64,000 bases of DNA, from positions 1,612,001 to 1,676,000 of the forward strand of contig OY744465.1 of assembly GCA_963556145.1 (NCBI GenBank), in the 5' to 3' direction. The stretch's first letter is position 1, and each line of letters starts with the position of its first letter. The notes under the pieces are model-generated. The model was not told the origin of the DNA and made no database searches. It was given only the letters and a program-made list of their open reading frames with translations. Source of the stretch: Hygrocybe punicea. Taxonomy: Eukaryota > Basidiomycota > Agaricomycetes > Agaricales > Hygrophoraceae. Positions 53,879 through 64,000 of this stretch are shown here, in pieces. Both the position numbers and the translations under genes were made by a program.

Positions 53879-56863
53879 TTACCAGAGCATAAACCAGCCG
53901 AGAGCGCTTGTCGACACCACCAATGCCAGTAAACCAGCGTTGGACCACGGCTGCACGCCCATGGCGCCACCATGACCTTTACCACCGGACGGAGGAGATG
54001 TGACCAAGAGAGATGGACATTGCGGGGCTACTAACGTCTGGCCGTAGTTCTTCGCAACCCAAAGAACCACGCCATTCGTCCAGCCAAAGCCAGCCTTATC
54101 AAAGTGATGTAAATCAAAAGTAAATAAACATGCAGGTGAAGGGTGGCGCTTACCTGTACGGTATACTCGCCGCCTCTTCCAGCAGAGTCAATATCGGCAA
54201 CCGAGAATTTCTCAAACATCTGCCAAAAGGGGGCTGTATCAGATAGTGAAGCTTCAACACGAGAAATCTATAACGTACGTTACCGGTGTTGTTGATGCTC
54301 TGCGTGACATTCAGCTCTGCGTCCGACAGCCTTGGCAATATCGACGGGATCGATCCCCCCGTCGCATGCCTTCAGTCCCAGTTGTAAAATCAGCTCCTTG
54401 TCATGACTCACAGGTGACCGGTGACGGGAAATAACACACCAGCTGCATAGAGCACTTGCAAAGTACCTATTTGCCAACTGCCTCCCTAGCACTTGCGCCC
54501 AGCCCTCTTCGGCTGACCCATTACCGCCATTGACCACCGTCCCGTTCAACTTGTTGATATCCGTACCAGGGCCTGAGTGAGTGGCATTCTGGGTCTTGCT
54601 CAATGGCTGATCGGGCAGCTGATCTTCAGTCATGGCGAGCTGTCCCGCGGGGATAAGGCTGAATGTGTTCTGGTCTCCAGAAGGCGTGGGGACCCCAGCA
54701 GAAGTGACATTTGAAGGGAGTGCGCGGAGTGCTTGTAGGGCAATATATTGATGCGGAGGCCATGCATTGGGGGCGTCCCTGGATAGTTTGCATTCCAACG
54801 TCAGCATTTCTACTTCCCCGGTGGGAAGTATGATCAAGCAAACCATTGTAATCCCGTGGTCAAGAATGTCGTGGGAAATGTCCCGTTATACCGATTTAAT
54901 ACCATGTTTAAGCTCGCGAAGAATCCAAATGCCTTGTCGCTGCTACTGAGCACCTCGGAAGGGATGATACCGTTCCACAGGGGATAATATGTAGCCGCAG
55001 TGTATAGGCTGCTCCGAGCTTGGGAAGTTAGGTTAAAGTCATAGAACGCTAGCTTCGTGGGATCCCAGAAGAGATCAAGGATGCCCTCGCGAATGGAAGC
55101 CGCAGTAGCAAGATGTTTCGAAGCTGATGTGCTAGACTTAACCGGAGAAGAAGTGTAAAGATCGGCGAGGATAGTGTGAGACTTGTCTTGGAGTGGGAAT
55201 AAGAAGTTATGGGTTCTCCATTACAGTTGAAAGCTTACAAAGAATACTATTCAAGCAGATCGGAATGGTCTTCCGGACGTTCAACGACCGCAGACCGGCC
55301 GGACCGACAGCGAGTGGCTGTGCAAGCCAACGTGAGCTGTAATCCCAGCCTTTCGGAGAGTATTAGCTTCCAGGGTAACCAGGACTACCAAATAAAATAC
55401 CAGTCTCAGCCCCACTGGCCAGTTCGCTGTATAGATCAGAGCGTTGGCTCTCATTTAATGGAGTGGTCAAGGTAGGGTCATTGGCTGTCAAATAATCTGC
55501 ATACCGACTGTTGTGAGGCCCGCATGGTAGAACGTGAGTAGTAAACTTTGGCTGACCTATGAGATATGATTCAGGACGCGGGGCACTATTGGTCACCGAG
55601 TAATGTGCCATCTGGTACGTCTTGTTCGTGAATGGGCTGGTGACATTCACAGTGCGATGGTTTTGCCACCAAGTCAATTCAGCCTAGAAAATGCCTTCAG
55701 AAAAGACAAAACTTATCCAAGTGACCAATCAACCTACCTCGGCCAAAGGTAAAGCACGCGCAAGAATGGCCGTGTCATTGGTCGCTGCGATGTAGTTTGA
55801 CAGCATCTGATACGTATACAAGTGAGCGAGTGCGAGAGAGGCCAAAAAGAAGTGTTACAGACATGGATAAACATCGGAGGCTGTGATCGATTTAAATCTG
55901 TTGACAGTGTGTATATATATAAGAATTGAACAAGAAAAACGAACAGCACAGCCGTACTTACAGTAAATCCGCCCCCCGTTTGGAATAAATCCAATGTGTT
56001 CAATCTCATCCATGAAATTTTGGAGAGTAGCGTTCGCAACGTCGTATAGTTCCGACTGTATTAGACCTTCGACAATCCAATAACTGTCCCAGTAATCTAG
56101 ATGACGACCGATAAATTTGAATTTCAGCCCAAAAACTTTCGGCTCACATTGTTCTCGGAAGCGTCCACCTGGGACCACAAAAGTGTGATTCAGTGGGATC
56201 AAAGAACTTTCACATGCCCTGCCACCAGTACAGAGGGCGGAATCATTGGTGGCCCTGATCAGTTGTGCCCAGAATCCATGAACTGTCTGAGTGAAGGCCT
56301 TCAGCAGTGGGTCCGGAACGCTGCCCAAGAGTGCTGGCTGAGAGTTGAAATTCGGGAACTGCAGGGCCTCGAGCTCACGTCCTTCACCGTCGAAATCGGC
56401 TAGGAAGAAATTCTCGACACTGCCTTCCGTGATGTTGCTTCCGAGAGCGGCGAAATCGGCCAAAACTTGTGCGGAAGCCTTATTCGTGGGCTTGTCTACA
56501 ATGGTTTTAGGGTCGTCATAGAGTCGAGCGATATTGACTGTTTGGAGTAGCTATGCATATCGACCGCATAAGGCTTTCTAGTTGAGAAACCATGATGATA
56601 TCAACACTCACCGCTCCGGCACAGAAGATTTCGCTTGGACACCATGCTTGAGCAGGAGGCAAGGGAACTTGGGAAGGCAAAGCAGCAGTAGGTGCAGCAG
56701 ATGGACTCGCCACGGCTGTAGAGACAGAGATAGTTGACGCGATGGGCGATGTCGCGGTGGTGGACGAAGCGGCTTGCACCGTCAAAAGGAGGCATGACAA
56801 TGCCACTAGCCTGAGGATGGACAACATCATGGCGAGGTTTCGCTCCAGATATCGCAGTTCCAA
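53879..56863 (-). CDS. GH37 trehalase, secreted, probably GPI-anchored
   Basis: The N-terminus MMLSILRLVALSCLLLTVQA (second Met region, about 56830) is a signal peptide followed by a Ser/Thr/Pro-rich linker. Family motifs follow: FVVPGGRFREQYYWDSYW (signature 1, formed across an intron at about 56100-56150), QPPMFI, and ETGWDYSSRW with the general-acid Asp (intron at about 55340-55390). QWDAPNAWPPHQYIALQALR is signature 2, then EEGWAQVLGRQLANRY and DSAGRGGEYTVQ. The C-terminus SNAGLLALVVSTSALGWFML is hydrophobic and preceded by a small-residue site, fitting a GPI signal. The enzyme splits trehalose to glucose outside the cell or in the wall. Roughly ten exons, all leftward, no lesion seen. 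Confidence 0.92.
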
Positions 56864-57554
56864 CGTCGAGTACTCCCGTGCCCGTGCTTGAAGAGGTGAA
56901 AGCGAATAACGGGACAGCCTCGAGCTCTACTTATATATTATTTAAGAAGCCAAGCGTCATCAGCGTCCGTCAGGAGCATCAATCAGAACTTATAGTCAAG
57001 GGACTCTGCGGAGCCACGACGGGGGTATAGTAGCGTCATACTCAGGTATCAGGTGGGTGGAAATGAACGTGTCGACAAATAAGCCTGTGGATCACGGCAT
57101 ATCACCGCCATTCACATGGATTTTATTCAGGAAACGTTGTTTTTTCAATGATTGTAACAACCGAGAGCTGTAATCACAATAAAATGCTACGAACCTGATC
57201 ATGAACTGAGCCTGTCACACCAGCTTCAGTGATGGCTGATCAATGCATTCCCGAGCAAGAGAAAGCATGAGGACTCATCGACAACATCGCTTGGTCACAG
57301 AAATCAAAAAGCATTGCACAACAACGGGGAAAAGGGGGCAATATCATTACATCTCATGAGACGGATCGAATGGTGAACTCACGTCACATCTGCCTGTACC
57401 GCCTGTTATCAGCAGTGCAAAATACTCGCTTCTTCGTCAATTGAGGGTTAAAAAAATTAAAATGAAACGGCGTCCACCGAGACCGCAACGCACCTGCTCT
57501 CTCTTGGCGAAAAATAAGGGGTGAAGAAAGAGAAAGCACTCTCCGCTCTCGCGA
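56864..57554. other. intergenic between trehalase and RBM25-like gene
   Basis: No coding frame supported. Contains the promoter region of the trehalase gene, with a TATATATTATTT word at 56933, and the 3' region of the next gene, which also reads leftward. Confidence 0.5.
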
Positions 57555-59808
57555 TCATTCGACCATCATTTTCTCCGTATGCAGACCTTCGCCATACGCC
57601 ATGCTTTCAAAGATCACTTGCCTCCAAACACTAATGGTTAGTCCGACTGCTTCCTCTTCCAACACCTGTGATGAAATCAGTGGATTGCCTTACAAGTCAT
57701 GAAAATCACGTACCGGTTCCAAACCCTCCACGAGCTTTTGCGGACCTTTGTGGTCTTTGAGATGTTCCAGGACAAACATCACCAGATCGTCGTCCTCCAA
57801 CTCGCCCAAGTACTTCATCATTTGACGCTTTACCAAGGGTTCCAATTTTCGGTCGATCATGAGCTGAAAACGCCGTGTTATTAATGTCCAGCCAAACCAA
57901 ATAATATTCGAAGAACATACATCAGTTAGACCATCCCATCGGACTTTTGCCTTGAATAAAGTCTCTCTGTCGAACGGAACTGACGACCTGATTCTCTCCA
58001 GCCTCTCTTTCGCCTTCTCTCCGCTCTCCGCCGCGCTGAAGTCAAGTTTGACAAGAGGCGTCTTCCTCTTCTTAATCCCCTCCTCCTCGTCCTCCTCTTG
58101 TCCAAATACAGTGGTTTTCTCTTTCGTTGTTGACTCTGTCTTGGGCAACGCAGGTAGTGATACGTTCAGTCGCACCGGAGCTCCGTCATCAAGAAGTAAA
58201 CCAGCTTTGCGTTGTTCATCCGCAAGTGCCTGCATCTCGTCCATTTGTCGAGCCAGGAACAACTCAGACTCCCGCCGCAGGTTCTCGGCTTCGCGCTCTT
58301 CGAATAAGCGCGATTCAGCATCTGCCGTTTCTTCCCCGGCAAGCCGGCGGGCGCGAAGATGACGCCACCGAGCTCTGCCCAAAGAATGAGACAAAGAAAT
58401 GAAGAGGAGAAATTTGAAGTTACCGGTCGACATAGAAAGTTTCGTCACTTTCATCATCATCCCAAATGTCCAGACGCGAGCGCATTTCGATGCGGTCTCG
58501 TTCCTCCGCCTCCTTCATAGCTCGTTCTCGTGCGATAGTCCGCTCGATAGCTTGTATGCGGGTTCGTTCCCGAGGCTCATATCGACGTTCACGCTACATG
58601 AAAAAGGATAACTTGTCAATTTTCTGGAACCATGGCTTGTTTCACTAACATCCCTGAATGAAACCTCCTCGTCTCGTCTTCTGGTTTCCTTACGCTCGGA
58701 CTCGAGCTCTTCGTCCGTTTTCGTCGCTTTTCCTGCTAGCTGCCGCTCATCGTCCAGCGAACCCGTCGATGCCACATGATCTGCTTTTACAAATCCAACG
58801 GGCTTGCTGTAACCCTGTGCTCCTTTTCCATATCCCTGTTGGCCAGTCGGTCCCTTGTTTGGTGTCTGCGGGGACTCTTGGGCCCGTTGTTGTTGGTTCT
58901 GAGGCTTCCCCCACTCCCTGACCTTTGGGCCACTGGGTGCTCCGATAACCGATGGTATACTTTCCCGTACATCTCGCATCTTCTCACGTTCTCTTTTCGC
59001 CGCCCGTTCGCGAAACTGGGCGATCTCAGAGATAACCAGACCACGTTGCGTTTCGGGAAGGTCGGCTTCTTGTAAATCGTGCAAGTGCGGCGGAATAACG
59101 TATTTTTCCTTATCTATGAGGCCGCTGTTGGCTGCATCTTGTGATACCCGATTAATATCTGCGACGAGTTCGTCCACTTTCGCTTTAGATTGTTGAATTT
59201 GTGTTTCATCAGCCTAGCAGGAAATGAGGCTGACGAAATAATTGTGGAAGGGCGGAGAGGCATACCTCGGTTCTCATACGTTGGGATTGATATATATCTA
59301 AAAATGCGCGTGTTTTCTCGTCTGCTTTCACCTGCGTTTTGAAGTAGGCGGGCAATTAGTGGGAAAGGAAAGACAACATCAGACGCACCAGCAGTTTCTT
59401 GTTGGCACAGCCGTCCTCTAATGCCGGTAGTTCCACGCCATTCAAGAGTGCAAGAGCACGCAACGCCCCGTCTGGCTCCTGATATTCTGCAAAGCCAAAG
59501 CCTTGGGGTTTATTTGCAGGAGTGATGAGACGCTTGAAGGAGGAAATCGGGCCGCATGCCTGGAATAACTCGGTTACGGCAGGGAACAGGGAACAAGGCC
59601 CACGACTCACGGTGAGGAGTTGGTTGAGAAAAGCATCGGTGATGCCACCTGATATTGATCCGACGAAAAGACTGGTTTGTTTTTGGGCTTGAGGAGGAAC
59701 AAAAAGCTGATGCATTTGTTGCTGCTGTGCGAGAGCCGATATTGAGGGACCTTGGCCGTATGATGGCAGAGGTGGACGCAGACCAAGTCCTAACCGGTTA
59801 GGTTGCAT
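57555..59808 (-). CDS. RBM25-like splicing factor (RRM + PWI)
   Basis: The start MQPNRLGLGLRPPLPSYGQG at 59808 follows a Pro/Gln-rich opening. The RRM has QTSLFVGSISGGITDAFLNQ and KPQGFGFAEYQEPDGALRAL (RNP2 and RNP1). The middle is a long charged region (EIAQFRERAAKREREKMRDV, ERRYEPRERTRIQAIERTIA, KEAEERDRIEMRSRLDI) as in RBM25. The C-terminal PWI domain reads LMIDRKLEPLVKRQMMKYLG, ELEDDDLVMFVLEHLKDHKG, and VWRQVIFESMAYGEGLHTEK. RBM25 (Snu71-like) works with U1 snRNP in 5' splice-site choice in the nucleus. About ten exons. Its start is 266 bp from the divergent CCDC25-like gene, so they probably share a promoter. Confidence 0.9.
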
Positions 59809-60073
59809 TTTAAGCAAAGTTGAATTTTTTTCAAATTTGTGGACTTTGATGTTGATGTTAGTTCTTGAGCTGTAACAGGATGAAGTCAGCGAGACGGACA
59901 ACAATAAGACAAATGCGCACACAGCAAAGAACGGGATATATGGAAATATTAGTGGATGAGGACTATGAGTATGGAGCGCTGTAGAGACAGCGGGAAGTCC
60001 GCAAGCGGAGAAAGCGGAGTCAAGACTCAAAAGCCATCTTCATAACACTCAAGCGCTCAAGCTCAAGGCTGGA

Positions 60074-61096
60074 ATGGTTCTGTTCTTCACATCGACTGGT
60101 GCGTACTGCGTGAACGCCATGAAAACATTGAGTTTTACCCTTGTTCGATAGCGGTGGACCCACCAGTTACCATCTACATGGGCCGAGACAAGGTGGAAAG
60201 TAAAGTAACTGTTAAGATTCCCTGACGATGACCACCTCAACAACGGATTTGTTAGATGAAGACTTGATTAAATACGCATGGCCTCAGGATGTGTGGTTCC
60301 ACGTCGACAAACTCTCCTCCGCTCACGTATACCTACGCATGCCGGACTCCATTTCGTCCTGGGAGAATATCCCGGAGAGTCTGATCACAGACTGTGCGCA
60401 ATTGGTCAAGGCAAATTCTATCGAGGGTACGTGCGCTTGATGCGTTATAGCGAGCCATCACGGATTGCCTATAGGTAACAAGAAGGATAATTTGACGGTT
60501 ATTTATACACCGGGTGATAATTTGAAGGTATGTCAAAGAGTTGACTTCGAAATGGACTACGGTTTTTCTTACGTGAGGCTTAGAAAACAGGAGATATGGC
60601 TGTTGGTCAAGTCTCTTTTCACAACGATAAGAAGGTGTGAATTTTCAGCAATGATCTGACTAGACTCATTAATAGTCATTATCACCCTAAAGGTCAAAAG
60701 AGGTGATTGGTCGTGAGCGTCCGCCTCTCGCGCATTGCTAAATCTCACCATAATAGTGCACGTGGAGAAGCGGGAGAATTCGATTGTCAACCGTCTAAAC
60801 AAGACAAAGATCGAGCGAGTAGTGGATCACGAACAAGAAAAAGTTGACAGGATAAAGCATGAGACTGCCATCCGTAGAGCCGCCGCTGCCGCGAAGGTGA
60901 GCTATGGTTCCATCGCCGTGACTATCGCGAACGATCGTTCTGCACCTGGTAGAAAAAAGCGGACGTGGAACTTGCACGCACCCGAGAAGCTGAAAAGGCT
61001 GCGAGATCCTACGATTCGTTGTTCGATGTGGAAGTGGAGGAAGACCCCAATGAACCTAGGAAGACTGGTCGGGAATTAGAGGAGGACTTTATGTGA
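60074..61096 (+). CDS. CCDC25/Jlp2-like protein (NFACT-R domain)
   Basis: Exons join as [136 protein letters not shown] charged coiled-coil tail ends [19 protein letters not shown] at 61096. All seven or so joins are at GT-AG introns. This is the NFACT-R (DUF814) fold with the conserved [17 protein letters not shown] core. The family binds nucleic acid; human CCDC25 is a membrane DNA sensor, while the fungal role (yeast Jlp2) is unclear. The gene is complete and of usual length. Confidence 0.92.
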
Positions 61097-61416
61097 ATGT
61101 CGAGGCGAGACCTAGAACGCGTGTAAGAGTTCGGTATGGATAAATGGATTCAAAGGTGATTGTCTTGTTCAACAGTCGCTAGCTATGGACAACGATGGAC
61201 ATCTAACAAGCCAGATCTGCAGGACCCTTCTCGAAACCGACGACGCTGTTAATAATGGGTACTAAATCATTAAATTCTCACACCCCCGTTCATTGTCGGA
61301 TCGAGCAAAGTTCTGCAGGTCTGCAGGTCTATATGTTAGCATCGAATTTTACTTAAAATTCCCGTTCTCCGAATTTGGTCATTTGAGATGATCGCTGCTG
61401 ATCCGAGTCCACAACT

Positions 61417-63641
61417 ATGAGTGTCCAATTCAGAGTTCCCTCCGACTCAGACCTATACCCTGAGGCTGACCCCCAATGCGACTCTTCATCGGGGGACGAG
61501 GATTATCAAAGCTGGGACGATTGGGTGTCTGATTCCACTCCCCAAACTTGCCATTCTTTATTCGAAGATAAAGTGTTTCCATCTGTGAAGGAAGCTTTAT
61601 CTTACGATAAGGCGACTCATGCATTTGATCTGTATGGGATATTCGCCAAATTTTGTTCGTGGTGTTGTTCCCTTCACCGTGATGATATTCATTTTGGTTG
61701 ACTTCCGTTCGCTCACCACAGCCCTCGATGTGCATCAGCGCATTCGACTCGTAAATTTCATCCGGAAAAATGTGCTACCCAGCTTTCTGAGGGGTAAGAT
61801 GTCGTTCTAACTGATCTATCTAGAAGCCTTCTTCTGCAGATATTGCGTCTCTGAACGGATCAGAGCCATTTTTCTCTTCGGATGAATATCTTCTACCAGC
61901 GCTAGAGGATGACGCCCTGCTTCGTGAGCTCTAAGCTTTGGTATTATCGTCTGACTCTACGAATTGATTCCTTCTCAAATCAGTCGTTGCACTCAACGAT
62001 GGGTCTGATTCTGATTCTGACGAGGCAGAGACAGGCCGTACACCCGATCCTAATCATCGGATTCGTGTATTAGAAAAGAAGTTGGCCGATGTAAAGAAAG
62101 AATTATCTGATTACCGCGCTTTCGTCAGTGAGAGACTCAACTTGACTAGTCTCAGGGACCCGGAAGCAATCAATGACGCCGGTCCTTCCGGGGCTATTTC
62201 GACCCCTGTTCGCGATGACGATTCGCATTACTTCCGACACTACGATGACCACGGTGTGTCTCGACGTGTCTGTTTTCTTTCTCTCTTTCGAGTTCTATAT
62301 CCCTCTTGCAGATATCCATGCAGTGATGATACAAGATAAAGTCCGCACTTCAACGTATGCATCATTCATTTTGATGAACCCGTCCATTTTCCGTGATGCC
62401 GTGGTTTTGGATGTTGGGTGCGGGACTGGGATACTCTCCCTCTTTGCGGCAAGAGGTGGCGCGAAACGCGTACTGGCCGTAGATGCAAGTGATATTGTTG
62501 ACAAAGCCGAAAAAATCGTCAAAGCCAACGGATTCGACGATATAATCACGTATGTTTCTTCTTCTTCTTCTTTGCATCTAGTTAGCTGCCTCGGCCTAAC
62601 TCCATCTTTGAAACGTAGTGTCATCCGCGGAAAGGTAGAAGATATAACCTTGCCAGACGGAATTCCCCACGTCGATATCATCATCTCGGAATGGATGGGC
62701 TACGCTCTCTTATACGAGTCCATGCTCGACTCCGTCTTGCATGCACGAGATCGTTTCCTTCGACCGGATGGAGGACTCATGGCTCCCAGCCAGTGCAAGG
62801 TAATGCTCGGTTTGTGTGATGCCAGTGAAATCTTCAAGGAACGGGTGGACTTCTGGCACGATATATACGGTGCGTCCGTTGATCGACGATGTGTGTATTT
62901 TTCATGCATTATCAGGTTTTGATCTCTCCGTTATGACTGAGAATCTGTATGACGAGGCGGTTGTGGATGTCGTCGGACCTGACACTATGCTAAGTGATCC
63001 TTGCGTTGTCAAGGTAGATACATCATCTATATCATCTTATCAAGGTCTAACTTAAGCGCCTCATACCGTTCTCAGGATCTACACATAGGAGACATCACTA
63101 CACGCCAGCTTGATTTTGCTTCGCCCTTCACCCTTGTTTCAACGGCGGAACGACGAACAAAGGTTTCTGCCTTTGTTTTGTATTTCGACACTTTCTTCAC
63201 CTTGACAGGCCAACCTGTACCGCCAGGAACGGAGGCCCATGTGATCAAAACTAGCGACGTTACGTTGGCGGAGGTATGGCCTGTTGGCGGTAAACGTCCT
63301 CCACAGCGCAGAAAGAGCAGCCAATTTAGTGAGGTGGACAAAATCACTAGTTTCAGCACTGGACCCAAAAGCATCCCAACGCATTGGAAACAGACGCTTT
63401 TCTTGCTTCGCGAACCAATCGTCGTGGTGGAAGGTTTGTCCACCACTATAAATGATGTTTGTAGCCTAATTGTAGTGTGTTCATTCTGTCAGGAACGATT
63501 GTGTCTGGAATGTTTCACTGTCGTAAAAGCCAGACGAACACACGAGAGCTAGATGTCGAGATTCATTATGCTGTGAGCCAGTCCGTGGAGGCAAAGGTAG
63601 GAAGAGGTGATGTAACAGTGCAGATGTACAAAGTACGGTAG
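61417..63641 (+). CDS. PRMT3: protein arginine N-methyltransferase 3
   Basis: The acidic N-terminus (LYPEADPQCDSSSGDEDYQS) leads to a finger-like part with CHSLFEDKVFPS, HAFDLYGIF and VHQRIRLVNFIRKN, as in PRMT3, though only one Cys of the usual C2H2 pair is clear. A coiled coil follows (RVLEKKLADVKKELSDYRAF). The catalytic core has motif I VVLDVGCGTGILSLFAARGG, post-I LAVDAS, and the double-E loop SEWMGYALLYESMLDS. The core also has FLRPDGGLMAPS, the dimer arm, and the THW loop IPTHWKQTLF. The end is DVTVQMYKVR at 63641. It puts asymmetric dimethyl groups on ribosomal protein S2 and others. Introns split it into about ten exons; I saw no lesion. Confidence 0.93.
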
Positions 63642-64000
63642 GCACCAGAATATGTAAGTATGTATCAGAATATATAGTAAGTTACAGTTGGTTACTAGTG
63701 CTCGAGCGTCAACACTTACTGGTGAACGAGGTAATGGATATCGAGCTTTATATGATGGTCAAGCACAAATTGTCTCAGAATGGGCCAAATGGCACTGTGA
63801 TAGAAGATTCGCCTCAAATCATCGGAATGTCTTAAGATGCAAGGCTGGCGGTGGTGTACTAGTGAGGACTGATACAAGGAGGCCGAGTGAAGCTGCGCGG
63901 GGCGGTCTGTTGATGATTCAAAGGGTGAGAGGCGCTAGCTCGGCTGGTTTGAGCATAAAGCAAACCATTGATGACGAGAGACTATCATTGGCACCTTCAT
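63642..64000. other. 3' flank, no gene recognised
   Basis: Region downstream of the methyltransferase to the window edge. Short frames on both strands lack motifs. Confidence 0.45.

Noticed and set aside
57952..58362. 136-codon plus-strand Ser-rich frame
   Set aside because: Antisense to the charged region of the RBM25-like gene.

Overview
The window is nuclear DNA of a filamentous basidiomycete, most likely a mushroom-forming Agaricomycete. The genes are split by many short introns (about 50-75 bp, GT-AG). Several protein families are ones I know from Agaricomycetes: a class III-type chitin synthase, Tnp2-type CMC transposases, rve-integrase genes, HECT-like genes and two lineage-type membrane proteins. 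The retroelements use a half-tRNA-iMet primer site typical of fungal copia. Species cannot be told from the sequence.

Layout. (1) 0-7.6 kb is a retrotransposon graveyard: a Ty3-like gag remnant, then a broken Ty1/copia element whose two halves face each other, one half carrying a tRNA-derived SINE. (2) 7.7-20.8 kb holds ordinary genes: a five-exon PMP3 proteolipid, a chitin synthase, a C2-domain gene, a large membrane protein, an Msp1/ATAD1 AAA ATPase and a secreted aspartic protease, with one long palindrome between the last two. (3) 21.5-53 kb is a repeat island with nested insertions. A very young, apparently intact copia element sits inside a CCC1/VIT1-type iron transporter gene that is itself damaged. 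A HECT-like gene is decaying. A non-autonomous hAT-like element splits an ABCB transporter remnant. A dead Tnp2 (CMC) element splits a second copy of the C2 gene. An rve-integrase gene, two further palindromes and two minisatellites are also present; an ARFRP1-like GTPase gene with an internal duplication survives in the middle. (4) 50.8-63.6 kb returns to dense genes: a membrane protein, an Agaricomycete orphan, a GPI-type GH37 trehalase, an RBM25-like splicing factor, a CCDC25/Jlp2-like protein and a PRMT3 arginine methyltransferase.

The genes do not form a pathway or cluster. Themes that recur are cell surface and stress (chitin synthase, PMP3, trehalase, protease), organelle upkeep (Msp1, ARF-like GTPase, iron transporter) and RNA/protein modification (RBM25, PRMT3). 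The best value of the window is its insertion record: four insertions can be placed exactly in identified targets, with flanking duplications, so part of the order of events can be read. All exon calls were made by eye from reading frames, splice signals and family motifs; no searches were run.
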